From contig JAEYRH010000003.1 of the NCBI GenBank assembly GCA_023435705.1, forward strand, positions 124,001 to 188,000: a stretch of DNA of 64,000 bases, read 5' to 3'. The first letter of the stretch is position 1. Every line of letters starts with the position of its first letter. The position numbers were made by a program, and so were the translations under genes. This DNA comes from Bacillota bacterium (GTDB taxonomy: Bacteria; Bacillota; Clostridia; Christensenellales; UMGS416). The notes below the pieces were generated by a model. It did no database searches and was not told the DNA's origin. It saw only the letters and a list, made by a program, of their open reading frames with translations. Shown here one piece after another: positions 1-8,311 of this stretch.

Positions 1-428
1 TGTATCGCGACGAGAACCTGATTGTGACCAAAGATGAGGGCCGTTACGCGATCATCGGCTGGAACTGGCACGACATGCTGGATCACAAGCCAGCGCCGGA
101 TAAGAGCTATACGCTTACACTGCCTGCCATCGGCAAGCAAGCGCTGCTCCTCAAAAAAGATGTGGGTGGCAAGCACGGCAATCCGCTGCAGACCTGGAGC
201 AACATGGGCAAGCCGCGCACGCTCAACAAGGCCCAGCGGTCGATCCTGCAGGCCTCTGCCGAACCCAAGCAGACCGACGCCAAACTGAAAGATGAAAACG
301 GCGCCTATACAGTGGAACTCACGATCCCCTGCAACCACCTGTGCATGCTGGAGATCACTCCTGTGCACGATTTGACTGATACTTATCTCGGTTATGACAA
401 GGAGGAATTTTATGGACTGGAAGACTGA
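1..428 (+). CDS. GH39-like beta-xylosidase, C-terminal part only
   Basis: The frame is open from base 3 to the TGA at 426-428, so the gene begins before the window and about 141 residues are visible. The fragment looks like the beta-sandwich tail of a GH39 beta-xylosidase: a strand reading YAIIGWNW near the start, and an end (ITPVHDLTDTYLGYD) resembling the closing segment of GH39 proteins. The catalytic barrel is outside the window, so the family call rests on the tail and on neighbours acting on arabinoxylan. The stop overlaps the next start (412) by 17 bases, so the two are co-translated. Confidence 0.6.
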   Translation, partial: YRDENLIVTKDEGRYAIIGWNWHDMLDHKPAPDKSYTLTLPAIGKQALLLKKDVGGKHGNPLQTWSNMGKPRTLNKAQRSILQASAEPKQTDAKLKDENGAYTVELTIPCNHLCMLEITPVHDLTDTYLGYDKEEFYGLED

Positions 429-2319
429 TGCCACGGCGATCCTGCCCAACGGGCAATCCTTTGTGTTTTGGGAAGCGCCGCAGCAATACGACCGCGAGCT
501 CCATGTGGACAACCAGAACCCCGCTGCATGCGACAGCAATGACGGCTCGGCGGCGAAGCCCTTCAAGACGATCAACGCCGCCGCGCAGGCTGCCACTCCC
601 GGCACCCGGGTGCTGATCCACGCCGGGGTCTATCGCGAGACGGTGCAGCCGGCCATGGGTGGCGAGAGCCCGGAGAAGATGATCAGCTACGAGGCCTTTG
701 AGGGCGGAGCAGCTATCATCAAGGCTTCTGTGCCGGTCACGGAGTTTAAGCCCAGCGTGGGCTGGCGTGCGACCCGCGGCTTTGACCGTTATGCGCTGCC
801 ACCGGAAAGCCTGAAGGTTTGGGAAATTGAGCTGAACCCCGAAGATTTTATGGGCTACAACCCCTTCTGCGCCGTCAACATCCTGCATGACCGGCTGTTC
901 ATCGAGTATGACAAGACGGATATGACCACGTATCTGAACCGCCGGGGTATGGTGTTCATCGACGGCAAGCCGATGAAGCAGGTGGCACTCTATAACCAGC
1001 TGACTGACAACGCCAACACCTATTGGGTGGAGGCCAACGGCCAGAAGGTGCACATCCGCCTGGAAGGCGACGCCGACCCCCGGAACCATGTGGTAGAACT
1101 CAGCAACCGCGAGCAGTGCTTCGCGCCCAAGGTGCCCTTCCTGAATTACATCCGCGTGAAGGGCCTCACGCTGGCCCACGCCGCCACCGGCGCGCCTGTG
1201 CCGCAGCGGGGCTCGCTCTCCTGCTATCGCGGCCACCACTGGATCATCGAAGATTGCACTATTGATTGGTCCAATGCCACCGGCATCGACTGCGGCAACG
1301 AGTGCTGGCACCACAACTGGACCGAGGACCAGGTGATCGGCCACACCGTGATTCGCCGCAATACCATTCGCGATGTGGGCGTGTGCGGCATCGCGGGCAT
1401 GTTTGTGAAAAACATCCTCGTGGAAGACAACATGATCGAGGGCACCGGCTGGCAACGCATGGAGCTTTCCTGGGAAGCCGGCGGCATCAAGGTGCACAAC
1501 TGTGAGGACTCGCTGATCCGCCGCAACGTGATCCGCCGCACCTATGGTTGTGACGCGCTGTGGATGGACGTGGCCAACCACAACAACCGCATCACGCAGA
1601 ACCTGTTTGTGGATGGCATCAACTCCAGGGAGCACATCTTCATGGAGTGCACCCGCGACCAGGAAAACCTGATCGACAACAACATCATCTGGAACGTGGA
1701 AGGGCGTTACGACAAGAACAAGCTGCCTGCCGAACCCGGCTCCTCCGGCTGGTACAAGACCACCGAGCTGGATGTCCGCAATGGCTACGGCATCTATCTG
1801 GAGGGCACCGACCGGCTGCGTATCGTGAACAACCTGATCGGCAAGTGCGACAAGGCCGGTTATTTCGCCAAGGTGGTGGCTTTCCGCCTGGGCTTCCAGC
1901 GCGGCGGCACCAGCCGGGAAAATAAATTCTTTAACAACCTGTTCCATGCCTGCGGCGAGGCAGCGATCATCCTGCCAAACGAGCACAATGAGGCCGAGGG
2001 CAATGTCTACTCCCGGATGCCGTCCGGCTATCTGCGCGTGATGTATCCGGAGCCGGAGATGTGCCTGGACCTGGCCACCTGGCAGGAGTTCTGCGGGTTT
2101 GACCGCACCGGCGCGGTCTGCGACCTGGACATTGCCATCGATGGCGAGGCGCTCACGATGGAAGTGACCGTGCCCGGTGGGCTGCCGCAAGTCACCGCGG
2201 AGGGCAAGGTTTCCACTGACTACTTCGGCAACACCGCCGAAGGCAAGCGCGTGGCCGGGCCGGTGGCGCTCAAGGAAGGCAAGCAGTGCATCAGCATTGA
2301 CCCGAGAAAACTGGCGTAA
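412..2319 (+). CDS. GH120-type beta-xylosidase, right-handed parallel beta-helix
   Basis: 635 residues. I chose ATG 412 over ATG 394 because AAGGAGG (399-405) lies just upstream of 412. The N-terminal part has the SxxxPFKTINAA...GTRVLIHAGVYRE pattern of DUF1565/beta-helix glycosidases, followed by coil repeats (WIIEDCTID, VIRRNTIRD, ILVEDNMIE, LIRRNVIRR). GH120 XylC of Thermoanaerobacterium has a nucleophile Asp in a LWLDW context and an acid/base Glu about 23 residues later in VFVEV. Here LWMDV gives Asp386 and IFMEC gives Glu412, with AGGIKVH before them matching AGIKLH. These matches come from memory of that family, not an alignment run. Likely removes xylose from xylo-oligosaccharides; no signal peptide, so cytoplasmic. 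It sits between a GH39-like and a GH51 enzyme. Confidence 0.78.
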   Translation: MDWKTDATAILPNGQSFVFWEAPQQYDRELHVDNQNPAACDSNDGSAAKPFKTINAAAQAATPGTRVLIHAGVYRETVQPAMGGESPEKMISYEAFEGGAAIIKASVPVTEFKPSVGWRATRGFDRYALPPESLKVWEIELNPEDFMGYNPFCAVNILHDRLFIEYDKTDMTTYLNRRGMVFIDGKPMKQVALYNQLTDNANTYWVEANGQKVHIRLEGDADPRNHVVELSNREQCFAPKVPFLNYIRVKGLTLAHAATGAPVPQRGSLSCYRGHHWIIEDCTIDWSNATGIDCGNECWHHNWTEDQVIGHTVIRRNTIRDVGVCGIAGMFVKNILVEDNMIEGTGWQRMELSWEAGGIKVHNCEDSLIRRNVIRRTYGCDALWMDVANHNNRITQNLFVDGINSREHIFMECTRDQENLIDNNIIWNVEGRYDKNKLPAEPGSSGWYKTTELDVRNGYGIYLEGTDRLRIVNNLIGKCDKAGYFAKVVAFRLGFQRGGTSRENKFFNNLFHACGEAAIILPNEHNEAEGNVYSRMPSGYLRVMYPEPEMCLDLATWQEFCGFDRTGAVCDLDIAIDGEALTMEVTVPGGLPQVTAEGKVSTDYFGNTAEGKRVAGPVALKEGKQCISIDPRKLA

Positions 2320-2365
2320 GCAAAAACAAACAAGCTGCGATTGTTTGAAAGGATGGATACGGCAT

Positions 2366-3859
2366 ATGAAAGCGGTCATTGACACCCGAAAAAGAGGCCC
2401 GAAGATCGACAGGCACATCTATGGTCATTTCTCCGAACACCTGGGCCGGTGCATTTACGACGGCTACTGGGTGGGGGAGGATTCCAAGATCCCCAACGTG
2501 CGCGGCATCCGCACCGACATTGTGGAGGCGATGAAGGCCATCAAGACCCCAAACATCCGCTGGCCCGGCGGCTGCTTTGCCGACGATTACCACTGGATGG
2601 AGGGCATCGGCCCCAAGGAGCAGCGCCCCCCGATGACCAACGTGCACTGGGGCGGCGTGCTGGAAAACAACCACTTCGGCACCCATGAGTTCATGGACCT
2701 CTGCGAGCAGATCGGCTGCGAGCCCTACATCTGCGGCAACGTGGGCAGCGGCACCGTGCGTGAAATGAGGGACTGGGTGGAGTATCTGACTGACGACGGC
2801 CAGAGCCCCATGGCGCAGCTGCGGCGCAAGAACGGGCGCGAGAAGGCCTGGGGCCTGAAGTTCTTCGGCATCGGCAATGAGAACTGGGGCTGCGGCGGCT
2901 TCATGACCGCTGATTACTATGCCAACGAATACCGCCGTTACGCCGCTTATGTGAAGAACTACTCCGTGATGGGCAAGATCGACTGGTGGAAGGCCCCGCC
3001 TGTGACCCGCATTGCCGGCGGCGACAACGCCGAGCACTTCAAGTGGACGGAAACACTGATGAAGAATATCCCCCCGATGCTGATGGGCGGCCTCTCCATC
3101 CACTGCTATGTGAAGCCCGGCGAGGAGATGAACGGCACCCACTTTTCCGACCACAGCTGGTATCAGACGGCCAAAAACACCTTCGCCAAAGAAGACCTCT
3201 ACCAGCGTAGCATCAGCATCATGGACTATTATGATCCGGACAAGAAGGTCATCATGGCAGTGGACGAGTGGGGCATCTGGGTGGACAACGAGCCCGACAC
3301 AGTGCCCGGCTTCCTCTATCAGCAAAACGCGATGCGCTCGGCGCTTTGCGCGGCATTGATGCTGCACATTTTCCAGAAGCATGCCGACCGCATCAAGCTG
3401 GCCAACCTGGCCCAGACGATCAACGTGCTGCAGGCAATCATCCTGACTGAGGGTGGTAAGATGATCAAGACGCCCACTTATCATGTTTTTGACCTGTTCC
3501 AGGGCCACCAGGACGCCGACTTTGTGCCGGTGCTGTGGTCTGACGAACCGGAAAAGGTGGAGCTCGACCTGCCCCAGGTGGACCTGTCCGCCTCAATTGG
3601 TGAAGACGGCAAGATCACCGTCACGCTGGTGAACATTTCCACCGAGGCCAATGCCGATGTGGTGCTGGACTTCGCCGGCAAGAAGCCTGTCAAGGCTTGT
3701 GGCCGCGTGTTGGAGGGCAAGCCCACCGATCATAACACCTTCGAAGATCCCGACCGCGTGGCAGCCAAGGTGCTCCAGGCCGTCTCCATTGAGGGCGGCG
3801 AGGTGAAGGTCACGCTGCCGCCCTGCGGCATCGCATCGGTCACGGTGGAGCTGGGATGA
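2366..3859 (+). CDS. GH51 alpha-L-arabinofuranosidase
   Basis: 497 residues, the usual length for intracellular GH51 enzymes, which release L-arabinose from arabinoxylan and arabinan fragments. Family signatures are clear: IYGHFSEHLGRCIYDG near the start, RWPGGCFADDYHW, the acid/base Glu172 in GIGNENWGCGG, and the nucleophile Glu301 in AVDEWGIWV. The C-terminal domain has the beta-sandwich pattern (ITVTLVNIS, IEGGEVKVTLPP). Start is ATG 2366 with AAAGGA upstream; the longer in-frame reading runs into the previous gene. No signal peptide. The stop codon overlaps the start of the following small gene as ATGA. Confidence 0.93.
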   Translation: MKAVIDTRKRGPKIDRHIYGHFSEHLGRCIYDGYWVGEDSKIPNVRGIRTDIVEAMKAIKTPNIRWPGGCFADDYHWMEGIGPKEQRPPMTNVHWGGVLENNHFGTHEFMDLCEQIGCEPYICGNVGSGTVREMRDWVEYLTDDGQSPMAQLRRKNGREKAWGLKFFGIGNENWGCGGFMTADYYANEYRRYAAYVKNYSVMGKIDWWKAPPVTRIAGGDNAEHFKWTETLMKNIPPMLMGGLSIHCYVKPGEEMNGTHFSDHSWYQTAKNTFAKEDLYQRSISIMDYYDPDKKVIMAVDEWGIWVDNEPDTVPGFLYQQNAMRSALCAALMLHIFQKHADRIKLANLAQTINVLQAIILTEGGKMIKTPTYHVFDLFQGHQDADFVPVLWSDEPEKVELDLPQVDLSASIGEDGKITVTLVNISTEANADVVLDFAGKKPVKACGRVLEGKPTDHNTFEDPDRVAAKVLQAVSIEGGEVKVTLPPCGIASVTVELG

Positions 3860-4146
3860 ACAACCCGGAGCCCTGCCCGACCTGCCCGCGCCAATGGGAA
3901 ATGCCGCCGGGTTACCTGGAAGAGCTGGTGGCTGCCAAGCGCAGCACCGGCCTGGACAACGTGGATGACGGCACCTACCAGCGGCGGCTGGCCGCCTGCC
4001 GCGCCTGCGACGCCTGCGTGGACGGCATGATGTGCATGAAGTGCGGGTGCTTTGTGGAGCTGCGGGCGCTGAGCGCGCTCCGAACCTGCCCGCACGCCGA
4101 AGGCGACCGCTGGGCATTGAATCAAACGGAGGGAGAAACCGCATGA
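3856..4146 (+). CDS. Small Cys-rich DUF6171-type protein
   Basis: 96 residues. ATG overlaps the GH51 stop (ATGA), and its own stop overlaps the next start the same way, so it is translationally locked between two glycosidases. It has two Cys clusters: CPTCP near the start, then CRACDACVDGMMCMKCGCFVE and a final TCPH, with a conserved-looking CGCFVELRA and a tryptophan near the end. This is the pattern I associate with DUF6171, a Clostridia family of unknown function that probably binds zinc. The role in a sugar-degrading operon is unknown; a metal-dependent regulator or assembly factor is only a guess. Confidence 0.65.
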   Translation: MNNPEPCPTCPRQWEMPPGYLEELVAAKRSTGLDNVDDGTYQRRLAACRACDACVDGMMCMKCGCFVELRALSALRTCPHAEGDRWALNQTEGETA

Positions 4147-5315
4147 GCATGAAGCCATTGAAGGACTATAGCCACATCCGGGGCATCCACATGGGCTTTG
4201 AAAAGGTGGAGGACCCAATGCCGCTCGAGCAGCAGCTGGAGTATTGCCAGAAGTTGAACCTGAACTCCAACCGCCTGTTCACCGATTGCATGATCTACGC
4301 CAAGGACCCTGAGGGGACCAAAAAGCGCATCCAGGAGACAATCCGCACCAGCTGGAAATACGGCGTTTCCACGATGCAGATCCTCTTCGGCGGCAACTCG
4401 CTGGACCCGATGATCCTGGAGCCGGAGTTCTGGGCCGCAAAGGGCGACGCCTATGTGCGCGACATGGTGCTGCTCTTAAAGGACGAGCCCGGGCTTTTGA
4501 TGTGGGACGTGATGAACGAGCCCTCCTGCAACCTCTGGATGGAGGACGCGCCGGAGGATGAAAAGCCCATCCGCTGGGCCAAGATCAATGAGTTCCTGCG
4601 GCACTACTGCGCGCTGGTCAAGGAGCTGGACCCGGAGGGCTGCATCACGATCGGCCACACCGAGGCCCGCCACCTGGAGCCCTCCGCCGCATGGGTGGAT
4701 GTGCTCTGTTTCCACGATTATCGCGAGACCCGTGCCCGCATCGCCGAAAACTACGACCTGGCTGAGGAAATCGGCCGCAAGTATGGCAAGCCGGTGATGA
4801 ACTCCGAGACCTGCTGCCTCTGCCGCGCCAATCCCTATGACCTGGCCATCCAGACCTGCATGGAGCGCAAGATGGGCTTCTATGTGTTCTGCCTGATGTC
4901 GGAAGGGTTCTGGGGCGAGGTGCACGGGCTCATCTACCGCGACGGCACCATCCGCAACCCCGAGGCCATCGCGGCGTTGATGGGCTTCTTCGTGAACCGG
5001 TCTCCCTCGCGCATCAAGCCCAACCCCAACCGTGAGGGCTACGTCTACAAGGCCATCGAGGGGCTCGAAAAGGCGCTCACCGACACGCGGGGCTTGTTCA
5101 AGAATGTGGACCGCACCTCCGATGAGATATTGGAGGCCGCCGAATACGCCGCCAACCTGCTGGAGGCCAACTACATGGTGCCCATGCTGGACCCGCCCAC
5201 GGCGAGGATCCTGGACTGGCGCGCCCAGCCACAGGAGCAGCGCGACATCGTGGCGATCCGCAAGTTTGCCTATGAGCTTGGCAAGACGCTGAAGGACTGG
5301 GCGCAGGTGCTCTGA
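4143..5315 (+). CDS. Clan GH-A (GH5/cellulase-like) glycoside hydrolase
   Basis: 390 residues, start overlapping the preceding stop (ATGA). It is a TIM-barrel glycosidase of the cellulase/mannosidase type: the acid/base Glu126 in MWDVMNEPSCN, a conserved-type His in DVLCFHDYRE, and a nucleophile Glu222 in PVMNSETCC. The front end resembles GH5-like proteins (RGIHMGFEK, NLNSNRLFTDC). There is no signal peptide, so it acts on imported oligosaccharides. The substrate cannot be read from the sequence: beta-mannoside, beta-glucoside or xyloside are all possible. It is last in the operon, followed by a strong terminator. Confidence 0.72.
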   Translation: MSMKPLKDYSHIRGIHMGFEKVEDPMPLEQQLEYCQKLNLNSNRLFTDCMIYAKDPEGTKKRIQETIRTSWKYGVSTMQILFGGNSLDPMILEPEFWAAKGDAYVRDMVLLLKDEPGLLMWDVMNEPSCNLWMEDAPEDEKPIRWAKINEFLRHYCALVKELDPEGCITIGHTEARHLEPSAAWVDVLCFHDYRETRARIAENYDLAEEIGRKYGKPVMNSETCCLCRANPYDLAIQTCMERKMGFYVFCLMSEGFWGEVHGLIYRDGTIRNPEAIAALMGFFVNRSPSRIKPNPNREGYVYKAIEGLEKALTDTRGLFKNVDRTSDEILEAAEYAANLLEANYMVPMLDPPTARILDWRAQPQEQRDIVAIRKFAYELGKTLKDWAQVL

Positions 5316-5328
5316 ACAGTTAATGGAA

Positions 5329-5360
5329 AAAGAACTCCCGGAGCGATCCGGGAGTTCTTT
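5329..5360 (+). terminator. Rho-independent terminator of the hemicellulase operon
   Basis: A 14-base perfect stem (5329-5342 with 5347-5360), loop GCGA, rich in GC at the base of the loop and ending in TTT. It follows the last glycosidase by 13 bases. The stem is symmetrical and can also stop transcription from the opposite strand. Confidence 0.85.
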
Positions 5361-5371
5361 CGTTATTGTGT

Positions 5372-5490
5372 TAACGGGCCGGGACGGAGCCCAGCCCCTA
5401 CTGTCTGGGGGTTTGGGGGCGAAGCCCCCATATACAAACTTTACCCCTTCCCCCAATGCTCTGGGGGAAGGGGTTGGGGATGAGGGTTTG
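5372..5490. repeat. GC-skewed intergenic inverted repeat, copy 1
   Basis: Contains nested palindromes: GGGGGCGAAGCCCCC, and CCCCTTCCCCC separated by a short spacer from GGGGGAAGGGG. It belongs loosely to the C-run/G-run intergenic elements seen elsewhere in the window. It lies between the convergent glycosidase operon and fucosidase gene. Confidence 0.5.
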
Positions 5491-5502
5491 AAAGGTAGCA
5501 AG

Positions 5503-7734
5503 TCAGATTTGATTCAACTGCCCATCCAACACAACCTGCCCGCCCGCTTCTACGGTCACATCCTTGATTAGCTCGCCAATCCTGAGCTTTGCAGTGCAGC
5601 CAGCAGTGGAGCGCAGTGTGACCATTTCCAACGCGCCGTTTTTCCACTGGATGTCCAGCTCCAGCCCGCCCCTGGCCCGGAGACCGGTCACTTTGCCGCT
5701 TGCCCACTGCGCTGGCAGCGCCGGCAGCAGGTGGACCTGGCCGGCGTGGCTTTGCAGCAGCATTTCGGCGATGCCGGCAGTGCCGCCGAAGTTGCCGTCG
5801 ATCTGGAAGGGCGGGTGGTTGTCAAACAGATTGGGCAGCGTGGAGCTCTTGAGCAGCGCCATCACGTTTTCATAGGCCTTGGCGCTGTCGCCCAGCCTTG
5901 CCCACAAATTGATGATCCACGCCCGGCTCCAGCCGGTGTGGCCGCCGCCGTTGGCAAGCCTGCGCTCCAGTGTGGTGCGGGCGGCTTTGGCCAGCTCCGG
6001 CGTGTTGGCGGTGGAGATCAGGTTGCCAGGGTAGAGCGCAAAGAGGTGGGAAATGTGGCGGTGGCCTGGCTCAGCCTCGTCATAATCGTCGGCCCACTCC
6101 ATGAGCTGCCCGTGCTTGCCGATTTCCGGCTGGGGCAGCTTTTCCTTCATGGTCCTGAGCGTATCGATCAGATCGTCATGGATGCCCAGGATTTGAGCGG
6201 CTTCGATGCAGCGTGCAAAGAGCAGATGCAGGATCTGGCTGTCCATTGAGGGCCCGGCGCAGAGGCGGCCCTGCGCGCCGCTTGGCAGGATGTAGGTGTT
6301 TTCCGGTGAGACCGACGGGCAGGTGACAAGCCTGCCTTTGCTGTCTTCCACCAGATAGTCAGCGAAGAACTCGGCGGCCTCCCGCAGGATGGGGAAGGCT
6401 TTCCGGAGGAAGTTCTGGTCGGGGTTGAACTCATAATGGTCCCACAAATGCAGGCTCAGCCAGGCCGCGCCCATCGGCCAGTAGGTGGCCGGGATATAGA
6501 TATCCTGCGGCGCGGTGTCGCCCCAGATGTCGGTGTTGTGGTGGGCGGTGAAGCCCCGGCAGCCATACATCTCCATGGCGGTTTTCCGGCCCGGCTCCCG
6601 CATGCGCTCCAGCAGGTCAAACAGCGGCAAATGGCACTCGGCCAGGTTGCACACCTCAGCGTGCCAGTAGTTCATCTCGGTGTTGATGTTGATCGTGTAT
6701 TTGCTGTCCCACGGCGGGGTCATGTCCTTGCACCAGATGCCCTGCAGGTTGGCCGGCAGCGTGCCGGGCCGGCTGCAGGAGGCCAGCAGGTAGCGGCCAA
6801 ACTGGAAGTAGAGGTTCACAAGATCAGGATCGTCCGCGCCTTCCTTCACCCGCGCCAGCCGCTCGTCGGTGGGGAGGGTGGAAAGGTCTTCACCGGCCAA
6901 CGTGAGCTCTGTGCGCATACGGAATGGGCGGTAGTCGCTCGCGTGGGCGTCCAGCAGCACGGTATAGGTCTTCTGCGCGGCCTGCTCTAGCTGCCGCAAA
7001 CCTTCGGCCTGATACCCTTCGTGGCGGAAGGAGGTGGCGCAGGCCAGCAGAAGCGTGACGGCATCGGCGTTTTCCACCACCAGGTTTTCGCCGATGGCCT
7101 TCACCGCGCCGCCTTCGGCCACAGCCCGCAGCAGCGTGCGGTATTGCACGGCCTTGCCGCCGCCACAGCTCACATCCATATAAATTGTGTCATCGGAGAC
7201 CCTTCCCGTGCCGTCCAGGAAGCGCCCTCTGCGCAGGCAGGCATCCAGCGAAACGCTGGCGGGCTTGTCCGCCGTGATGCGGATGATGATCACCTGGTCG
7301 GCGGCGGTGGCGAAATACTCCCGTGTGTAGGTCACGCCGCCAACGGTGTAGTGGGTGCGGGCGACGGCGTTGTCCAGGTCGAGCTCCCTGGTGTAGCCGG
7401 TTATGTCGGAATCCTTGTGGCCGAAATTCAGATACAAATCGCCCATCGTCTGATAGGGCCGTTGGCTTTCCGGCGTGCCGGACAGTGCCATCGCGGCCAG
7501 GCGCTCCGCCTCGGAGATTTTGCCTTCAAAGACCAAACGGCGAATCTCCGCAAGGTTGGGCTTGGCGTCTTTGTTGTTGCGGTCGATGGGCTCTCCATAC
7601 CACACGCTGTCTTCATTGAGCTGCAGGCGCTCCCGCTCCACCGTGCCGAACACCATTGCGCCCAGGCTGCCGTTACCGATGGGCAGCGCATCGTTCCAGT
7701 CTTTAGCGGGGGCCTTGTACCAAAGCTTCCTCAT
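5503..7734 (-). CDS. GH95 alpha-L-fucosidase
   Basis: 743 residues starting at ATG 7734, chosen because AGGAGA lies about seven bases upstream; an in-frame extension to 7788 lacks a site. GH95 enzymes remove alpha-1,2-linked L-fucose (some members act on L-galactose). The signature at the front (ALPIGNGSLGAMVFG, LQLNEDSVWYGEP) is typical. Comparing with the Bifidobacterium AfcA catalytic residues from memory, Asn349 and Asn351 (ININTEMNYW), Glu478 (SPENTY) and Asp646 (QIDGNFG) are all in place. No signal peptide, so cytoplasmic. It faces the hemicellulase operon and suggests use of fucosylated xyloglucan or host glycans. Confidence 0.93.
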   Translation of the reverse strand: MRKLWYKAPAKDWNDALPIGNGSLGAMVFGTVERERLQLNEDSVWYGEPIDRNNKDAKPNLAEIRRLVFEGKISEAERLAAMALSGTPESQRPYQTMGDLYLNFGHKDSDITGYTRELDLDNAVARTHYTVGGVTYTREYFATAADQVIIIRITADKPASVSLDACLRRGRFLDGTGRVSDDTIYMDVSCGGGKAVQYRTLLRAVAEGGAVKAIGENLVVENADAVTLLLACATSFRHEGYQAEGLRQLEQAAQKTYTVLLDAHASDYRPFRMRTELTLAGEDLSTLPTDERLARVKEGADDPDLVNLYFQFGRYLLASCSRPGTLPANLQGIWCKDMTPPWDSKYTININTEMNYWHAEVCNLAECHLPLFDLLERMREPGRKTAMEMYGCRGFTAHHNTDIWGDTAPQDIYIPATYWPMGAAWLSLHLWDHYEFNPDQNFLRKAFPILREAAEFFADYLVEDSKGRLVTCPSVSPENTYILPSGAQGRLCAGPSMDSQILHLLFARCIEAAQILGIHDDLIDTLRTMKEKLPQPEIGKHGQLMEWADDYDEAEPGHRHISHLFALYPGNLISTANTPELAKAARTTLERRLANGGGHTGWSRAWIINLWARLGDSAKAYENVMALLKSSTLPNLFDNHPPFQIDGNFGGTAGIAEMLLQSHAGQVHLLPALPAQWASGKVTGLRARGGLELDIQWKNGALEMVTLRSTAGCTAKLRIGELIKDVTVEAGGQVVLDGQLNQI

Positions 7735-7786
7735 GCGTTTGTTCTCCTGTTGTTTTTGGTGCGGTTTTCCTGATGTTGCCATTACC

Positions 7787-7814
7787 ATTATATAACCCGC
7801 TGGGCCAAGCGCAA
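7787..7814 (-). promoter_or_regulatory. Possible promoter of the fucosidase gene
   Basis: On the minus strand, TTGCGC (7809-7814) and TATAAT (7787-7792) are 16 bases apart, giving a leader of about 45 bases before ATG 7734. Confidence 0.45.
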
Positions 7815-7883
7815 TGCGAAATTAGGCAAATTCGCCATAGTGTCACTACGAATGGAGCAGCTATGGCAGAGGAAATCCTCCTG

Positions 7884-7892
7884 TGCTACAAT
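7884..7892 (+). promoter_or_regulatory. Extended -10 promoter before the nucleotide-sanitation genes
   Basis: TGCTACAAT at 7884-7892 is an extended -10 element 33 bases ahead of the dUTPase start. I see no convincing -35, as often with extended -10 promoters. Confidence 0.45.
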
Positions 7893-7924
7893 AATTCCAA
7901 AGCCTATGATAAGGAGAACACGGT

Positions 7925-8299
7925 ATGCGCGACCGCCTTTCCGATATTTTTGACCTGCAGCAAGCTTTGAATGATGACATTAAGCAACGCCGAAACCTCG
8001 CCGGAATCAGCCACGAGCAGTGGATCCAGAAGCACTCGCTGGCAATGCTCTCGGAGATGGCCGAGGTGCTTGATGAGGTGAACTTCAAATGGTGGAAAAA
8101 CCCCAAGCCGGTGGACGAAAGCGCCTTAAAGGAAGAGCTGGTGGATGTGCTGCACTTCTTCGTGAGCATGTGCCTTGAGGCTGGCATGACCCCGCAGGAG
8201 CTGTATGAGCGCTACATAGAGAAGAACAGGGAAAACTTCGACCGGCAGCTGGGTGCCTCTGCTAAGGCGGGGTATGACGCTTCGGTGATCCGTGAATAG
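7925..8299 (+). CDS. All-alpha dUTPase / MazG-type nucleotide pyrophosphohydrolase
   Basis: 124 residues, AAGGAG (7910-7915) ahead of ATG. It has the metal-binding pattern of the all-alpha NTP pyrophosphatase superfamily: a helix with EMAEVLDEVNFKWWK and a second with EELVDVLHFFVSMCLEAG (ExxxE ... EExxD). The FKWW spacing is most like the dimeric dUTPase branch, which converts dUTP to dUMP and keeps uracil out of DNA. It is followed within 12 bases by a HAD phosphatase and then a second MazG-like gene, so the set probably cleans up aberrant nucleotides. Confidence 0.75.
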   Translation: MRDRLSDIFDLQQALNDDIKQRRNLAGISHEQWIQKHSLAMLSEMAEVLDEVNFKWWKNPKPVDESALKEELVDVLHFFVSMCLEAGMTPQELYERYIEKNRENFDRQLGASAKAGYDASVIRE

Positions 8300-8311
8300 C
8301 CTGTGGGGAGA

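Noticed and set aside
355..2418. Long open frame of 687 codons on the minus strand
   Set aside because: It mirrors the GH120 gene; its composition (Val, Ala, His, Gly runs) is that of an antisense shadow in GC-rich DNA, and the plus-strand frame has clear catalytic motifs.
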